Of a stretch of DNA of 64,000 nt, positions 56,380 to 64,000 are shown piece after piece (the first letter of the stretch is position 1; every line of letters starts with the position of its first letter). The notes below the pieces were generated by a model that did no database searches, was not told the DNA's origin, and worked only from the letters and a program-made list of their open reading frames with translations. The stretch spans positions 1-64,000 of the forward strand of contig JAUYQR010000001.1 of the NCBI GenBank assembly GCA_030697175.1, given 5' to 3'. Source of the stretch: Paracoccaceae bacterium (GTDB lineage: Bacteria > Pseudomonadota > Alphaproteobacteria > Rhodobacterales > Rhodobacteraceae). A program made the translations under genes and the position numbers.

Positions 56380-56435
56380 GGGCGGCTCCTGCGTTTGGGG
56401 CGAGGAAAGCCGATGGGTGGGGGGAAGTCCAGTGG

Positions 56436-57458
56436 TCAGCCGGGGGTGGCGGGGTCTGGCGCGGGGGCTTTGGGGCGTTTGCGGGTGAGGAGGCGCCAGG
56501 CGTCGCGGAACGGCAGGGCGTAGAGCCGGACGCAGGAGTTCAGCTCGTGGCCGCGGTCTTTTTCGGTGACGCCGTATTTCACGTCGCGGTTGTCGTCGGG
56601 CATGATGTAGCAGCCGAAGATGACATCCCAGATCGGGAAGAAGAAGGCGAAGTTCTTGTCGAGGTGGTCGGGGTGGCTGGAGTGGTGGACCTGGTGGTGG
56701 GCGGGCGAGGGGAAGATCATCGACCAGCGGCCGGGCCAGCGCAGCCAGATGTGCGAGTGGCGCAGGCTGTAGCCCGCGACGTTGAAGAGGAAGACGAAGA
56801 TCGGCACGCCAAGGATCAGGGGGATGTCGGGGACGTAGCCGATGGTGAGGACGGACAGTGCCACGACGAGGCCGTAGGTGGCGCCGATGCCGGTGTGGTA
56901 GGCCAGCTCGTCGATCGGGTGTTCGCGGAAGTTCGACAGCGGGTGCATGACCTCGGCGCTGTGGTGGACCTTGTGGAACTGCCACAGGAGCGGGATCTTG
57001 TGCTGGAGGTAATGCAGGAAGAAGGCGGTGAAGTCGGAGACGACGAAGGAGACGATCATGAAGCCGACTGCCAGCGTCATGCCCTGCCAGCCGTCGATGA
57101 CGGTGGCGTTGTGGATGTCTTCCAGCCCGTTGAAGCCGGTGAGGAGTTGGAACACGAAGACGGTGGTCGCCAGGCTGACGCCGAGGAGGGCGAAGTTGCC
57201 GAGAAGCGCGTGGAAGAAGAAATAGCGCACGTCGAGCCAGGCGGAGGGATTGCTCCAGACGCGGGTGGGGAAGAGGAAGCGCAGGAAGGGTTCGGTGGCG
57301 CGGTTTGCGGCGCGGGCGCGGTGCCAGAGAACCCAGGCGAAGAGCAGCGAGGTGATGATGTAGAGGTAGAAGAGGCGGCTTTCGGCGGTGAACGGTTGCA
57401 GCAGGACTGACCGCGCGTGGGCGTAGTAGCTGGCTGCCAGGGTGTGCAGAGTGTCCAT
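56436..57458 (-). CDS. sterol desaturase/fatty acid hydroxylase family protein
   Basis: The 340-residue membrane protein has several membrane helices and the eight-histidine di-iron motifs HYLQH, HKVHHS, and HHQVHHSSHPDH. A further conserved segment is LSNFREHPIDELAYH. Members hydroxylate or desaturate lipids with O2. The substrate is unknown. It leads a set that continues into the nucleoside hydrolase and the KAP gene, a combination with no obvious shared function. Confidence 0.88.
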   Translation of the reverse strand: MDTLHTLAASYYAHARSVLLQPFTAESRLFYLYIITSLLFAWVLWHRARAANRATEPFLRFLFPTRVWSNPSAWLDVRYFFFHALLGNFALLGVSLATTVFVFQLLTGFNGLEDIHNATVIDGWQGMTLAVGFMIVSFVVSDFTAFFLHYLQHKIPLLWQFHKVHHSAEVMHPLSNFREHPIDELAYHTGIGATYGLVVALSVLTIGYVPDIPLILGVPIFVFLFNVAGYSLRHSHIWLRWPGRWSMIFPSPAHHQVHHSSHPDHLDKNFAFFFPIWDVIFGCYIMPDDNRDVKYGVTEKDRGHELNSCVRLYALPFRDAWRLLTRKRPKAPAPDPATPG

Positions 57459-57584
57459 CTTTAGTGCCTGATTCCGGTTTCAAAGCCAGATTGACACCAG
57501 ATTCGTGGCAAATGTCAGACTGAATGCGGACCGGATCGGGGTATGTGACGCGCTGGTGCGGTGGCGCTATGCCGCGAACCGGCA

Positions 57585-57610
57585 CGAAGCCGGCGCGAGG
57601 GCCGGCTTCG
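57585..57610 (-). terminator. hairpin after the iron-binding protein gene
   Basis: CGAAGCCGGC and GCCGGCTTCG form a perfect 10-bp stem with a GCGAGG loop, 22 bases after the iron-binding protein stop. It is the likely end of that transcript. No T run follows. Confidence 0.65.
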
Positions 57611-57632
57611 GTCACAGGTTGGTGACGACGGT

Positions 57633-58631
57633 TCAGCCGTCGAAGTTGACCTCTTCGATCAGCTTCAGCGCGTCGGCCCGCAGGGCGGCGAGTTCGGTCA
57701 GGGGCTTGGTATCGGGGGCGAAGTCACCCCAGCTTGCCACCAGTGCGGAGCGTTCGACGCCGGGTTTGACCGGGTATTCGAAGTTGGTTTCGGCGTAGAT
57801 CTTCTGCGCCGCGTCGCCCGAGAGCCATTCCATGAATTTCAGCGCGTTTTCCTTGTTCGGGGCGGACTTCGTCATCGCCACGCCCGAGATGTTGACGTGC
57901 GTGCCGCCACCTTCAAACGTGGGGAACAGGATGCGCACGGTTTCGGCGGCGGGTTTCTGTTCGGGATCGGCGAGCATCTGGCCGATGTAGTAGGTGTTGC
58001 CGATGGCAATGTCGCATTCGCCGGCGGCGATGGCCTTGACCTGATCGCGGTCGCCGCCATCGGGTTTGCGGGCGAGGTTGGCCTTGACGCCTTCGAGCCA
58101 GGCTTTCGTCGCCTCGGGGCCGTGGTGGGCGAGGACGGCGGCGGTGAGGGCGACGTTGTAATCATTGGTGCCGGAGCGGGTGCAGATGCGGCCTTTCCAC
58201 TTGGGATCGGCGAGATCTTCGTAGGTGGTGACTTCGCCGTCGGCGACGCGGTCTTTCGAGGCGTAGACGATGCGGGCGCGGGCGGTGAGGCCGAACCAGT
58301 GGTCGTTGGCATCGCGCAAGGCGGCCGGGATGTTCGCCTCCAGCACGTCGGACTGCACGGCTTGCGTCACGTCGGCGTCGACGATCTGGGTCAGGCGGGC
58401 GATGTCGACGGTGAGGACGAGGTCGGCGGGCGAGCGGTCGCCTTCGGCCTGCAGGCGTTCGGCCATGCCCTTGTCGACGAAGGCCACGTTCACGGTGATG
58501 CCGGTTTCGGCGGTGAAGGCATCGACGAGCGGCTGGATCAGTTCCGGCTGGCGATGGGAATAGACGTTGACCTCTTGCGCGAGGACGGGGGTGGAGAGGG
58601 CCAGAAGGGCAAGGGTCGAAAGGCGCAGCAT
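57633..58631 (-). CDS. Fe(III) ABC transporter periplasmic binding protein (FbpA/FutA type)
   Basis: The 332-residue protein has a signal peptide (LRLSTLALLALSTPVLAQ) and begins EVNVYSHRQPELIQPLVDAF, the class of ferric-ion-binding proteins. The tyrosine pair that binds iron is in GNTYYIGQM. The middle segment WKGRICTRSGTNDYNVALTA also fits. No permease or ATPase genes lie next to it. The 150 bases upstream contain no clear iron-regulator site that I can name. Confidence 0.88.
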   Translation of the reverse strand: MLRLSTLALLALSTPVLAQEVNVYSHRQPELIQPLVDAFTAETGITVNVAFVDKGMAERLQAEGDRSPADLVLTVDIARLTQIVDADVTQAVQSDVLEANIPAALRDANDHWFGLTARARIVYASKDRVADGEVTTYEDLADPKWKGRICTRSGTNDYNVALTAAVLAHHGPEATKAWLEGVKANLARKPDGGDRDQVKAIAAGECDIAIGNTYYIGQMLADPEQKPAAETVRILFPTFEGGGTHVNISGVAMTKSAPNKENALKFMEWLSGDAAQKIYAETNFEYPVKPGVERSALVASWGDFAPDTKPLTELAALRADALKLIEEVNFDG

Positions 58632-58786
58632 GTCAGGCTCCGGTATGTGGTTGCCGGGCGGTTAAACCTGAGTCTTTTACTTTGGTCAAGAGAAACTGAC
58701 AGAAGAAGTCGGGAATTATTCGGGAGCGCGGTCAAGGTGGGGTGCCCCCCCCCTCACGCTTACCAACGAAGGGGGAGGGCAGCGCG

Positions 58787-59611
58787 TTATCCGGCAGGTT
58801 TTGCGGCCTTGTCCTCGGCCTTGGCGCGGTTCCAGAGGCTGTCCATTTCGGCAAGGTCGCTGTCGGCGGGGGTCTTGCCAGCCTCGGCGAGCCAGTCTTC
58901 GATGCGCTGGAAGCGGCGGGTGAATTTCTGGTTGGCGGCGCGCAGGGCGGCTTCGGGATCGACGTTGAGGTGGCGGGCGAGGTTGGCCATGACGAAGAGA
59001 AGGTCGCCCATTTCCTCGGTGATCTCGGCCTGGGTGAGGCTGTCGCGGGCTTCGACCAGTTCGGCGGCCTCTTCGGTGAGTTTGTCCAGCACGTCGGCGG
59101 TGGAGGGCCAGTCGAAGCCGACGCGGGCGGCGCGGTTTTGCAGTTTCAGTGCGCGGCTCAGGGCAGGGAGAGACAGGGCGATGCCGTCAAGAGTGCGGGC
59201 GGGTCCGCGTTCGGCGGCCTTTTGCGCCTCCCAATCCGCGGTTTGCTGGGCGGCGGTCTTGTCGCGGGACCGGGTGCCGAAGACGTGGGGGTGGCGGGCG
59301 ATCATCTTGGACGAGATCGCTTCGGCCACGTCGGCGAAGGTGAAGAGGCCAGCCTCGGCCGCGATCTGGGAATGATAGACGGTCTGGAGGAGGAGGTCGC
59401 CCAGTTCGCCTTTCAATTCGTCCCACGCCTGGCGTTCGATGGCGTCGGCAACCTCGTGGGCTTCCTCGACCGTGTAGGGAGCGATGGTGGCGAAGGTCTG
59501 TTCGATATCCCACGGGCAACCGGTGGCGGGGTCGCGCAGACGCGCCATGATGGCAAGAAGGCGGGGGATGCCGGTGGCGGAGGAAGGGTCGTCAACAGCG
59601 GGTTCTGACAT
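58787..59611 (-). CDS. mazG: nucleoside triphosphate pyrophosphohydrolase MazG
   Basis: MazG removes non-canonical or excess NTPs. The 274-residue protein has two tandem MazG domains. The first has CPWDIEQTF, YTVEEAHEVADAI and GELGDLLLQTVYH. The second has KLTEEAAELVEA and EEMGDLLFVMANL. The length matches full-size MazG. ATG 59611 is chosen. It is divergent from the M20 amidohydrolase gene. Confidence 0.94.
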   Translation of the reverse strand: MSEPAVDDPSSATGIPRLLAIMARLRDPATGCPWDIEQTFATIAPYTVEEAHEVADAIERQAWDELKGELGDLLLQTVYHSQIAAEAGLFTFADVAEAISSKMIARHPHVFGTRSRDKTAAQQTADWEAQKAAERGPARTLDGIALSLPALSRALKLQNRAARVGFDWPSTADVLDKLTEEAAELVEARDSLTQAEITEEMGDLLFVMANLARHLNVDPEAALRAANQKFTRRFQRIEDWLAEAGKTPADSDLAEMDSLWNRAKAEDKAAKPAG

Positions 59612-59633
59612 TGCGGCCACCGGAGTTTTAAGA

Positions 59634-59643
59634 TTTGATCAAA
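59634..59643. promoter_or_regulatory. TTTGATCAAA palindrome upstream of the M20 gene
   Basis: A perfect 10-bp palindrome, TTTGATCAAA, ends 31 bases before the M20 start and 22 bases from mazG on the other side. The same palindrome, extended as ATTTGATCAAAC, occurs before the aminotransferase gene at 61618, which suggests a shared regulator. Confidence 0.65.
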
Positions 59644-59674
59644 CACTGACAAAGACCCGCGAAGGAATCCCGCC

Positions 59675-60850
59675 ATGCCCGTTCTGAACCGTATCGCTTC
59701 TTATGCCGAGGAAATGAAGGGCTGGCGGCGGCATCTGCATCAGCACCCGGAACTGGCGTTCGAGTGCCATGAGACGGCGGCGTTCATCGTGGCGCGGTTG
59801 CGCGAGATGGGGGTGGACGAGATCCATGAGGGGATCGCGAAGACCGGGATCGTGGCGATCATCAAGGGCCAAGGCGCCAATACGAACGGCGGGCCGACGA
59901 TCGGGTTGCGCGCCGACATGGACGCGCTGCCGATCGAGGAGGTGACCGGGGCGGACCATGCCTCGACGGTGGCGGGCAAGATGCACGCCTGCGGCCATGA
60001 CGGGCATGTGACGATGCTGCTGGGGGCGGCGAAGTATCTGGCCGAGACGCGGCGGTTTTCGGGGCGGGTGGCGCTGATCTTCCAGCCGGCAGAGGAGGAT
60101 GGCGGCGGCGGTCAGGTCATGGTGCAGGAAGGCATCATGGACCGGTTCGGGATCGGGCAGGTTTACGGCATCCACAATGCGCCGAACGTGGCGTTCGGGC
60201 ATTTCCACACCACGCCGGGGGCGCTGATGGCGTCGGTCGACACGGCCTATGTGCATATCACGGGCAAGGGCGGGCATGGGGCGACGCCGCATGAATGTGT
60301 CGATCCGGTGGTGGCGGTGGTGGGGATGGTGAGCGCGATCCAGACGATCATCCCGCGCAACGTCTATGCGCTGGACGAGGCGGTGCTGTCGGTGACGCAG
60401 ATCCACACCGGGACGGCCAGCAACATCATCCCGGAGGAGGCGATGTTCTGTGCGACGATCCGCTGCTTCAAGCCGGATGTGCGGGCGCTTTTGAAAAAGC
60501 GGTTCCACGAGATCGTGGAGGGTCATGCGGCGGCCTACGGGGTGCGGGCGCGGGTGGACTACGACTGGGGCTATCCCGCGACGATCAACCACGAGGAGGA
60601 GACGGACTTTGCCGCCGCCGTGGCGCGCGAGGTGGTGGGGCCGGAGGCGGTGGACGCGCGGGCCAATCGCGAGATGGGGTCGGAGGATTTCAGCTATATG
60701 CTGGAGGCGCGGCCGGGGGCGTATCTGTTCATGGGGATCGGGCCGGGCGCGGGGCTGCACCACGCGGCCTATGATTTCAACGACGAGGCGGCGCCGGTGG
60801 GGGCAAGTTTCTTTGCGGTCCTGGTGGAGCGGGCGCAGCCTTTGGCGTGA
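59675..60850 (+). CDS. M20-family amidohydrolase (hippurate hydrolase-like)
   Basis: The 391-residue metal-dependent amidohydrolase has WRRHLHQHPELAFEC, the metal-binding MHACGHDGHVTML and the FQPAEEDGGGG glutamates. The dimerisation segment carries GKGGHGATPHECVDP, and the late SEDFSYMLEARPG is also present. Members cleave N-acyl amino acids, such as hippurate or indole-acetyl conjugates. The substrate is unknown. It is complete and starts at ATG 59675. Confidence 0.9.
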   Translation: MPVLNRIASYAEEMKGWRRHLHQHPELAFECHETAAFIVARLREMGVDEIHEGIAKTGIVAIIKGQGANTNGGPTIGLRADMDALPIEEVTGADHASTVAGKMHACGHDGHVTMLLGAAKYLAETRRFSGRVALIFQPAEEDGGGGQVMVQEGIMDRFGIGQVYGIHNAPNVAFGHFHTTPGALMASVDTAYVHITGKGGHGATPHECVDPVVAVVGMVSAIQTIIPRNVYALDEAVLSVTQIHTGTASNIIPEEAMFCATIRCFKPDVRALLKKRFHEIVEGHAAAYGVRARVDYDWGYPATINHEEETDFAAAVAREVVGPEAVDARANREMGSEDFSYMLEARPGAYLFMGIGPGAGLHHAAYDFNDEAAPVGASFFAVLVERAQPLA

Positions 60851-61075
60851 CGCACGGATTGGCAGGAGCAAGGCAAGACCGATCTGCCCGGCCAGTCCAA
60901 TCGCTCCGGGGCGCTCCGGGCGCGCGACGCAGGCGAGGCCGGGTATCAGGTGCGTGGCAGATGCCCCGACGGGCAAAGCCGGAAGGTTCGGACCGGGCGT
61001 CGGCGGGCCGCTTGGAGAGACTGCATCGGACGGGCAGCGATGCTCGTCCCCGGATTGCAGGCAAAGGAGATTTCG

Positions 61076-61483
61076 ATGAGGGCCCTTCTTGCACTGACCC
61101 TGCTGGCCTCGCCCGCGCTTGGTGACGGGTATGCCGCCTTTCAATCGCCGACCGGAACCATCCATTGCGTCATGTCGGATGGTGAGGGCGGCACCGAGGC
61201 GCGGTGCGACCTGCAGGCGCTTTCGCACGATTTCACCCGCCCGGCCGGGGGCTGCAGCTTTGGCTGGGGCCAGGCCTTTGTCATCAACGAGCGCGGCAAG
61301 GGCCATCTCGCTTGCGAACCAGAGACGGTGATGGATCGTGGGAACCCAATCCTGCCCTGCGGTTCGGTGGTGTCGATGGGCGGCGTTTCCTGCGTGTCAG
61401 CTCGGACAGGGATTACCTGCACCAACGGCAGCGGGAACGGCTTTTACATTGCGAGGACGGCCTGGGCGGCGCGGTTGTTCTGA
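61076..61483 (+). CDS. secreted DUF6636-type protein
   Basis: The 135-residue protein has a short signal peptide (RALLALTLLASPALGDG) and a compact disulfide-rich domain with six cysteines: HCVMS, RCDL, GCSF, ACEPE, CGSV and SCVSAR...TC. This pattern of small secreted actinobacterial and proteobacterial proteins is called DUF6636; the role is unknown. The ATG at 61076 has GGAGA upstream. The 225 bases between it and the M20 gene hold no gene. Confidence 0.75.
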   Translation: MRALLALTLLASPALGDGYAAFQSPTGTIHCVMSDGEGGTEARCDLQALSHDFTRPAGGCSFGWGQAFVINERGKGHLACEPETVMDRGNPILPCGSVVSMGGVSCVSARTGITCTNGSGNGFYIARTAWAARLF

Positions 61484-61617
61484 CAGCCCGCTTCTGGAGT
61501 ATCGAGCGCGCCGGGGCGTGCTCGTTTTCGGACGTTCGGTCTTGGCCATCAATCAAGCTATAGGCAGCGTGTCTTCCCCGACACCAACCTTTGGTTTGTA
61601 GCCTGGGCTGGCGGCAA

Positions 61618-61627
61618 TTTGATCAAA
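61618..61627. promoter_or_regulatory. TTTGATCAAA palindrome upstream of the aminotransferase gene
   Basis: A second copy of TTTGATCAAA, again with flanking A and C, ends 32 bases before the chosen aminotransferase start at 61660. The spacing differs by one base from the copy before the M20 gene, which supports both the motif and the start choice. Confidence 0.65.
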
Positions 61628-61659
61628 CTGTTAGGCTCGCGGCAATGATGGAGATTGCC

Positions 61660-63066
61660 ATGACCGCCTCGCTTGCCTTGAACTCGCCCTCGCCGGACGA
61701 CCTTTGGGAGATGGACCGGAGCCACTCGCTGCATCCCTGGACGAACTTTGGCCCGTTCGAACGCGAAGGCGCGCTGGTGATTTCGCGCGGTGACGGCGCC
61801 TGGCTTTGGGATGCCGAGGGGCGGCGGTATTTCGATGCGGTGGGCGGGCTTTGGTGCACCAACATCGGGCTTGGTCGGCGCGAGATGGCCGAGGCGATCG
61901 GGGCGCAGGCCGAGCGGCTGGCGTTTTCCAACACCTTCGTCGACATGACCAACGATCCGTCGGCGCGGCTGGCGGCAAAGCTGGCCGCGTTGGCGCCGGG
62001 GGATCTGAACCGGGTGATGTTCACCACGGGCGGGTCGACGGCGGTGGATACGGCGGTGCGGACGGTGGCCTATTACCAGACCTGCATGGGGCGGCCGGAC
62101 AAGACCGATATCGTGGCGCGCGACTACAGCTATCACGGCTCGACCTACCTTGCGCAGTCGGTGGGCAAGCGGCCGGGCGACCGGGTGCCGGAGTTCCGCT
62201 ACAAGGAGACGGGCATCCATCACCTGTCGGTGCCGAACCCGTACCGCCGCCCCGAGGGGATGAGCGAAGCGGAGTTCTGCGACTGGCTGGTGGCGGAGTT
62301 CGAGGCGCTGATCGACCGGGTCGGGGCGGAGCGCATCGGCGGGTTCATCGCAGAGCCGATCCAGGCCAGCGGTGGGGTGATCGTGCCGCCGGAGGGCTAT
62401 CTGCGGCGGATGTGGCAGGTGTGCCAACGCCATGACATCCTGTTCATCGCGGACGAGGTGGTGACCGCCTTCGGGCGGCTGGGGCACTGGTTCGCCAGCC
62501 TCGACGAATTTGGCGTGCAGCCGGACATGATCTGCACGGCGAAGGGGCTGACCTCGGGCTATGTGCCGTTGGGGGCGCTGATCCTGTCGGACCGGATCTG
62601 GGACGCGATGGCCGAAGGCGGCACGCGCTGGTTCACCGCCGGGTTCACCTATTCCGGGCATCCGGTGGCCTGTGCGGCGGGGCTGAAGAACATCGAGATC
62701 ATGGAGCGCGAAGATCTTCTGGGCAATGCCGCCCGGGTGGGGGCCTATTTCGAGACCCGGTTGGCCGGGTTGAAGGATTTGCCGCTGGTGGGCGACGTGC
62801 GGGGCCGCAAGCTGATGCTCTGCGTCGAATGCGTGGCGGACAAGGACAGCAAGACCCTGCTGATGGATGCGGCGAACGAAAGCAAGCGGATCTCGAACCT
62901 GTGCGAGGGCATGGGATTGATCGTGCGCCCGATCGGGCATCTGAACGTGATGTCGCCACCCCTGATCATCACCGAGAGCGACGTGGATTTCGTGGCCGAA
63001 ACGCTGGAGAAGGCGATCCGGCAGGTCGCCGATGATCTTGTCCGCGAAGGCTTTGCCTTGGGTTGA
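61660..63066 (+). CDS. class III aminotransferase (omega-amine:pyruvate type)
   Basis: The 468-residue PLP enzyme transfers an amino group from an omega-amino acid or diamine to a keto acid. It has the class III layout: GLWCTNIGLGR, TTGGSTAVDTAVR and the aspartate in FIADEVVTAFGR. The PLP lysine lies in ICTAKGLTSGY, followed by TYSGHPVACAA. ATG 61660 is chosen over 61645 because GGAG lies 6 bases before it. It precedes an agmatinase-family gene, which suggests polyamine or guanidino-compound breakdown. Confidence 0.9.
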   Translation: MTASLALNSPSPDDLWEMDRSHSLHPWTNFGPFEREGALVISRGDGAWLWDAEGRRYFDAVGGLWCTNIGLGRREMAEAIGAQAERLAFSNTFVDMTNDPSARLAAKLAALAPGDLNRVMFTTGGSTAVDTAVRTVAYYQTCMGRPDKTDIVARDYSYHGSTYLAQSVGKRPGDRVPEFRYKETGIHHLSVPNPYRRPEGMSEAEFCDWLVAEFEALIDRVGAERIGGFIAEPIQASGGVIVPPEGYLRRMWQVCQRHDILFIADEVVTAFGRLGHWFASLDEFGVQPDMICTAKGLTSGYVPLGALILSDRIWDAMAEGGTRWFTAGFTYSGHPVACAAGLKNIEIMEREDLLGNAARVGAYFETRLAGLKDLPLVGDVRGRKLMLCVECVADKDSKTLLMDAANESKRISNLCEGMGLIVRPIGHLNVMSPPLIITESDVDFVAETLEKAIRQVADDLVREGFALG

Positions 63067-63175
63067 CTTGGGGGGGGCGGGCGATACACCTGCCCCCAGG
63101 CTGCCCCCCCACCAGACGGATAGGCGCGGTCTCCGGTCTTGCAGAACGACAGCGCGAATTCCATGGGAGGCCGAG

Positions 63176-64000
63176 ATGGCCCTTGAAGATGCCAAATCCG
63201 AAGTCGACACCGCCTTTACCCGCAAGGGGTTACGCGGCTATGCGTTTGAAAACGCGTTCGGGGGGGCGACGAGTTTCCTGCGCCGCACCTACACGAAAGA
63301 CCTGACCGGGGTCGATCTTGCGATCACCGGGGTGCCGTTCGATCAGGCGGTCACGCACCGTGCCGGCACCCGGTTCGGCCCGCGCGCGATCCGCGAGGCA
63401 TCAAGCCTGATGCCGTTCGATCCGCCCCATGGCTGGCCGACCAACCCGCTGGCGGAGATGAGCATCGTCGATTACGGCGATTGCGCCTTCGACTATGCCA
63501 AGGTGTCGGATTTCCCCGATACGCTGACGGCGCATATCCGCACGATCCTTGCCGCAGGTGCCGGGACGGTCACGCTGGGGGGCGATCACTACATCACCTA
63601 CCCGATCCTGAAGGCTTATGCCGAGAAATACGGCCCGCTTGGCGTGATCCATTTCGACGCACATTCGGACCTCTGGCCGGATGACGATCTGACCCGGATC
63701 GACCACGGCACGATGCTTTACAAGGCGGTGAAGACCGGGATCGTGGACCCCGGGCGCTCGGTCCAGATCGGGATCCGCACCACGACCGAGGATTACCTTG
63801 GTGTCCATGTCATCGACGCGCGCGAGGTGCATGAGCGCGGCGTGGCGGCGGCGGTGGCACGCGCCAAGGACATCGTCGGCGACAAACCGACCTATGTGAC
63901 CTTCGACATCGACTGCCTTGATCCGTCGGCAGCACCCGGCACCGGAACTCCGGTCTGGGGTGGCTTGCACAGTTGGCAGGCGGCGGCGGCGTTGCGCGAT
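63176..64000 (+). CDS. speB: agmatinase/ureohydrolase family protein, cut by the window end
   Basis: The first 275 codons are visible. The ureohydrolase manganese motifs are present: GGDHYITYP, DAHSDLWPDDD and FDIDCLDPSAAPGTGTP. The segment VPFDQAVTHRAGTRFGPRAIREASSLM is typical of agmatinase. The enzyme would release urea from agmatine or another guanidino compound. Guanidinobutyrase is an alternative. It starts 109 bases after the aminotransferase. The C-terminus lies beyond the window. Confidence 0.85.
   Translation, partial: MALEDAKSEVDTAFTRKGLRGYAFENAFGGATSFLRRTYTKDLTGVDLAITGVPFDQAVTHRAGTRFGPRAIREASSLMPFDPPHGWPTNPLAEMSIVDYGDCAFDYAKVSDFPDTLTAHIRTILAAGAGTVTLGGDHYITYPILKAYAEKYGPLGVIHFDAHSDLWPDDDLTRIDHGTMLYKAVKTGIVDPGRSVQIGIRTTTEDYLGVHVIDAREVHERGVAAAVARAKDIVGDKPTYVTFDIDCLDPSAAPGTGTPVWGGLHSWQAAAALRD

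Noticed and set aside
59639-63225. Two 555-codon minus-strand frames opposite the M20 and aminotransferase genes
   Set aside because: Both are arginine/histidine/proline-rich antisense frames without domains. The plus strand shows complete catalytic motifs.

Overview
The window is a GC-rich alphaproteobacterial chromosome segment, most likely from the Rhodobacterales (Rhodobacter/Paracoccus relatives). The evidence is a set of lineage-typical genes: a single-cysteine DksA, a Bpt leucyltransferase, a TAXI/DctP-type TRAP operon, a class II DAHP synthase, a PIN protein of the Rhodobacter type, Hint-domain RTX proteins and a compact PhoR. No taxonomic database was consulted, so the placement is inference from gene content.

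Region 1 (1-6175) is a decaying type I restriction-modification island on the minus strand. In transcription order it holds a zinc-ribbon transposase-like ORF fused in frame to the last ~123 residues of HsdM, an apparently intact HsdS, an unknown 167-aa protein, a DUF4268 nuclease-like protein, and an HsdR that has lost most of its helicase. All five genes touch or overlap. Region 2 (6402-11512) holds a TRAP transporter operon, a VOC protein, Bpt and a DUF2852 membrane protein. Region 3 (11636-19795) is housekeeping: YbaK-type deacylase, GlnE, the Entner-Doudoroff pair edd-eda with a LacI-type operator and a long hairpin between the genes, RlmI and a PIN protein.

Region 4 (19798-26488) contains an FAD-oxidase pseudogene and a long minus-strand cluster: MoxR ATPase, DUF2927 lipoprotein, small membrane protein, VWA protein, another membrane protein, a DedA gene broken by one amber codon, and an M48 protease. 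Region 5 (26659-33227) has DksA, an FAD monooxygenase, exonuclease III, an A-type Fe-S carrier, a dGTPase-like protein, DsbB, a YpfJ-type metallopeptidase and tRNA-Leu(CAA). Region 6 (33309-36449) has a wrecked Hint-domain gene followed by an intact 817-residue RTX/Hint protein.

Region 7 (36438-47472) is a catabolic block: a MocA-like nucleotidyltransferase, a dimethylglycine dehydrogenase/GcvT-like flavoprotein, a complete branched-chain-type ABC transporter (LivMHFG plus its binding protein), a PQQ-type sugar dehydrogenase and a GlxA/GbdR-type regulator. Together these suggest uptake and oxidation of an N-methylated amine or amino acid. Region 8 (47628-53415) holds DAHP synthase, a PAS protein, YicC, Gmk, gamma carbonic anhydrase and PhoR without an adjacent pst operon.

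Region 9 (53526-64000) opens with a noticeably AT-richer KAP-type P-loop NTPase placed one base behind a nucleoside hydrolase. It continues with a sterol-desaturase family protein, an Fe(III) binding protein, MazG, an M20 amidohydrolase, a DUF6636 protein, a class III aminotransferase and a truncated agmatinase-family gene. Two copies of the palindrome TTTGATCAAA sit at nearly identical distances before the M20 and aminotransferase genes, suggesting a shared regulator of a nitrogen/polyamine catabolic set.
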